This document shows, in pieces, positions 61,816 to 64,000 of a DNA stretch of 64,000 nt. A program made the translations under genes and the position numbers. Location: contig NZ_JAHXBU010000043.1 in NCBI RefSeq assembly GCF_020178975.1, positions 1 to 64,000 on the forward strand, written 5' to 3'. Position 1 is the first letter of the stretch. Every line of letters starts with the position of its first letter. The notes beneath the pieces were generated by a model, which saw only the letters and a program-made list of their open reading frames with translations, was not told where the DNA came from and searched no databases. This DNA comes from Cesiribacter sp. SM1. Lineage in GTDB: Bacteria > Bacteroidota > Bacteroidia > Cytophagales > Cyclobacteriaceae.

Positions 61816-63996
61816 TTAGAATAGCAACTCGCGGTATTTGGCAAGCGGCCAGTAAGAATCGTCTACCAGGAACTCCAGCTTGTCAACATGGTAACGGATT
61901 TTATCGAAGTAAGTATCCTTGATGTCTTTGTAGGCAACAGCCATTTCCCGGTTATCTTCCAGTTTGTTGGCTTTCTTGCGTGCATCGATCATCGCCGTTA
62001 CATTGGTTTTTACTTCTTTCAGGTGGCGTGTAATCTCCTTCACTGTTTCGTAACCAACAGTATCTTCAACATCAAGACCGATGTTTTTCATACCGTTCAG
62101 GCCGTCGATCAGCTCGCCCTGGTAACGCAGTGCTGCAGGAATAATGTGGTTTTGGGCCAGATCACCCATAATGCGGCTTTCGATCTGTACCTTGCGCACA
62201 TAAGCCTCCAGCTGAATCTCCTGGCGGGCGTGCAGCTCCACTTCATTAAAGATGCCGTTCTCGGTGAACACTTTCATGCCTTTTTCAGACAGGTACTCAT
62301 CCAGCGCCTCAGGGGTGTTGGTGATGTTGGACAGACCACGGCGTGCAGCCTCTTCTTTCCACTCATCGCTGTATCCGTTACCCTCAAAACGAATAGCCTT
62401 ACTCTCTTTGATGTAACGACGAAGCACATCCAGGATAGCAAGTTCTTTTTTATCGCCTTTTTCGATCAGGGCATCCACTTCGGCTTTAAACTTAACAAGC
62501 TGGTTTGCTACAATGGTGTTAAGTACAATGTTGGCAGAAGCAGAGTTTGCAGAAGAACCTACCGCTCGCAACTCAAATTTATTACCGGTAAAGGCAAATG
62601 GAGAGGTACGGTTGCGGTCTGTATTATCGCGAAGGATCTGTGGTATTTTATTGATACCCAGCTTAATGTACATATTGTCGCCTTTATCGATCTCAATATT
62701 TGAGTTCTCTTCAAGCTCATCAAGCACTTTGCTAAGCTCAGTTCCTACGAAAACCGACATAATGGCCGGAGGCGCTTCGTTAGCACCCAGGCGGTGATCA
62801 TTGCTGGCAGAAGCAATAGAAGCGCGCAGCAGACCATTGTACTCATGCACAGCTTTAATGGTGCTTACAAAGAAGATCAGGAACTGCAGGTTTTCCTTTG
62901 CTTTAGAAGTAGGTGCCAGCAGGTTTTTACCTGTGTTGGTAATAAGCGACCAGTTGTTGTGTTTACCGCTACCGTTCACGCCTTTGAAGGGCTTCTCGTG
63001 CAGCAACACCTTTAAGTTATGACGCTCAGACACACGGTCCATCAGGTCCATCAGGAGCTGGTTATGGTCTATGGCAAGGTTAGCCTCTTCAAACTGTGGC
63101 GCACACTCGAACTGGCGTGGCGCTACCTCGTTGTGGCGCGTACGCAACGGAATACCCAGCTTATGGGCTTCACTTTCGAAATCGACCATGAAAGCATGCA
63201 CCCTGGAAGGAATAGAACCAAAGTAGTGGTCTTCCAGCTGCTGTCCTTTAGCAGGCGCATGGCCATATACGGTACGGCCGGCAAGGATCAGGTCCGGGCG
63301 GGCACGCCACAGGGCACGGTCGATCAGGAAGTACTCCTGCTCGATACCGAGGGAAGCGTGTACGCGGGTAACGTTCTTATCGAAATAATCCTGGCAGATA
63401 GCAGTTGCCGCACGGTCTACAAAAGCAAGTGCTTTCAGCAGCGGTGCTTTATAGTCAAGGGCTTCGCCGGTGTAAGAAACGAATACAGTAGGAATACAAA
63501 GGGTTTTACCACCGCCATTGTCAATCACAAAGGCTGGAGAGGAAGGGTCCCAGGCAGTATAACCACGTGCCTCGAAAGTATTACGGATACCTCCGTTAGG
63601 GAAAGAAGAGGCATCAGGCTCCTGCTGAACAAGAGCAGATCCTTTGAATTTTTCCAGGCTGCGGCCATCAGGGCTTGGCTCAAAGAAAGCATCGTGTTTT
63701 TCGGCAGTAGCACCAGTGAGCGGCTGGAACCAGTGGGTGTAGTGTGTAGCACCTTTGCTGATGGCCCAGGATTTCATGGCAGAAGCAACAGCATCTGCAA
63801 CATGTGGTTCCATTTTCTCACCTTTCTCGATAGTCTTCATTACTTCCTTGAAGGTATCGGCAGAAAGTGTATCGCGCATGGTTTCTGTACCAAACACATT
63901 TACGCCAAAGTATTCAGAGATTTTGCCAGAGGGAGTCTGTACTTTAACAGAATCCCGCTGAAGGGTTTGCTCAAGCGCCTGAAAACGTAAATTCAT
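61816..63996 (-). CDS. glnN: Glutamine synthetase type III
   Basis: The protein has 726 residues and is complete; its ATG is four bases from the window end. It makes glutamine from glutamate, ammonia and ATP. The GSIII N-terminal region (SEYFGVNVFGTETMRDTLSADTFKEV) is followed by the catalytic domain with ATHYTHWFQPLTG, LGIEQEYFLID, RHNEVAPRQFECAPQFEEANLAIDHNQLLMDL and ANNW-like SGKHNNWSLITN. The length fits type III (about 700-730) and not types I or II. GSIII is not adenylylated like type I; PII or transcriptional control is more likely. Together with the PII-AmtB locus it completes ammonium assimilation. Confidence 0.96.
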   Translation of the reverse strand: MNLRFQALEQTLQRDSVKVQTPSGKISEYFGVNVFGTETMRDTLSADTFKEVMKTIEKGEKMEPHVADAVASAMKSWAISKGATHYTHWFQPLTGATAEKHDAFFEPSPDGRSLEKFKGSALVQQEPDASSFPNGGIRNTFEARGYTAWDPSSPAFVIDNGGGKTLCIPTVFVSYTGEALDYKAPLLKALAFVDRAATAICQDYFDKNVTRVHASLGIEQEYFLIDRALWRARPDLILAGRTVYGHAPAKGQQLEDHYFGSIPSRVHAFMVDFESEAHKLGIPLRTRHNEVAPRQFECAPQFEEANLAIDHNQLLMDLMDRVSERHNLKVLLHEKPFKGVNGSGKHNNWSLITNTGKNLLAPTSKAKENLQFLIFFVSTIKAVHEYNGLLRASIASASNDHRLGANEAPPAIMSVFVGTELSKVLDELEENSNIEIDKGDNMYIKLGINKIPQILRDNTDRNRTSPFAFTGNKFELRAVGSSANSASANIVLNTIVANQLVKFKAEVDALIEKGDKKELAILDVLRRYIKESKAIRFEGNGYSDEWKEEAARRGLSNITNTPEALDEYLSEKGMKVFTENGIFNEVELHARQEIQLEAYVRKVQIESRIMGDLAQNHIIPAALRYQGELIDGLNGMKNIGLDVEDTVGYETVKEITRHLKEVKTNVTAMIDARKKANKLEDNREMAVAYKDIKDTYFDKIRYHVDKLEFLVDDSYWPLAKYRELLF

Positions 63997-64000
63997 GGTT

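Overview
The window looks like chromosomal DNA of a Bacteroidota bacterium, most likely order Cytophagales; the genus cannot be fixed from sequence alone. Supporting this are a TonB-dependent receptor with a carboxypeptidase-like N-terminal domain and the OMP_b-brl_3 barrel, DUF4468 and DUF4861 proteins, a type III glutamine synthetase, many LytS/LytTR two-component systems, and promoters of the Bacteroidota form (TTTG, about 19-20 bp, TAnnTTTG), the clearest at 58867-58898 and 284-314. Composition is roughly 48-50 percent GC in genes, with AT-rich spacers.

Layout. 1-140 is the cut 5' end of an IS110-family transposase. 338-1367 is a secreted coiled-coil protein apparently split by a frameshift at an A7 run, followed by an exported HIT protein. 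1980-4420 is a LytS/LytTR system with a membrane partner. 4642-7271 is a cNMP/CBS/nucleotidyltransferase protein overlapping a DnaQ-type exonuclease that ends in a membrane anchor. 7623-11388 is a nitrogen block (PII, AmtB, porin) plus a DUF4468 protein. 11891-15530 holds a DehI-like protein, a small (p)ppGpp hydrolase and a catalase. 15675-26423 is mostly envelope and secreted proteins on the minus strand (M61 peptidase, alpha/beta hydrolase, DUF4861 lipoprotein, OsmC, cyclase, TonB receptor). 26763-31264 carries a secreted SDH-repeat protein, then a histidine kinase, a degenerate pseudokinase and a LytTR regulator. 31471-38949 is a sodium/proton block: NhaA and a complete seven-gene Mrp antiporter operon. 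HrpB, a PAS protein without an ATPase domain, and TerC follow.

47229-52080 is the most unusual part. A LytTR regulator, two tandem copies of a pair of flavin-type split-barrel proteins (A1-B1-A2-B2) and a GAF histidine kinase form one co-directional block, divergent from a cytochrome c gene. The shared intergenic region holds three copies of an 11-bp repeat at exactly 21-bp spacing, the geometry expected for LytTR-family DNA binding. A 14-bp match to the same repeat lies just past the kinase, before the next gene. This reads as a candidate redox- or flavin-sensing two-component module with its own operator.

The rest (52210-63996) is a short-chain reductase/O-methyltransferase pair, a DUF5602 protein, HslV, the E2 subunit of pyruvate dehydrogenase, a YheT-like hydrolase, an SRAP (YedK/HMCES) protein, FabH with two small unknown genes, and glutamine synthetase III. 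Functionally the window joins nitrogen assimilation (PII, AmtB, GSIII), sodium and pH homeostasis (NhaA, Mrp), oxidative defence (catalase, OsmC) and several membrane sensor systems. No tRNA, rRNA or CRISPR array was seen.
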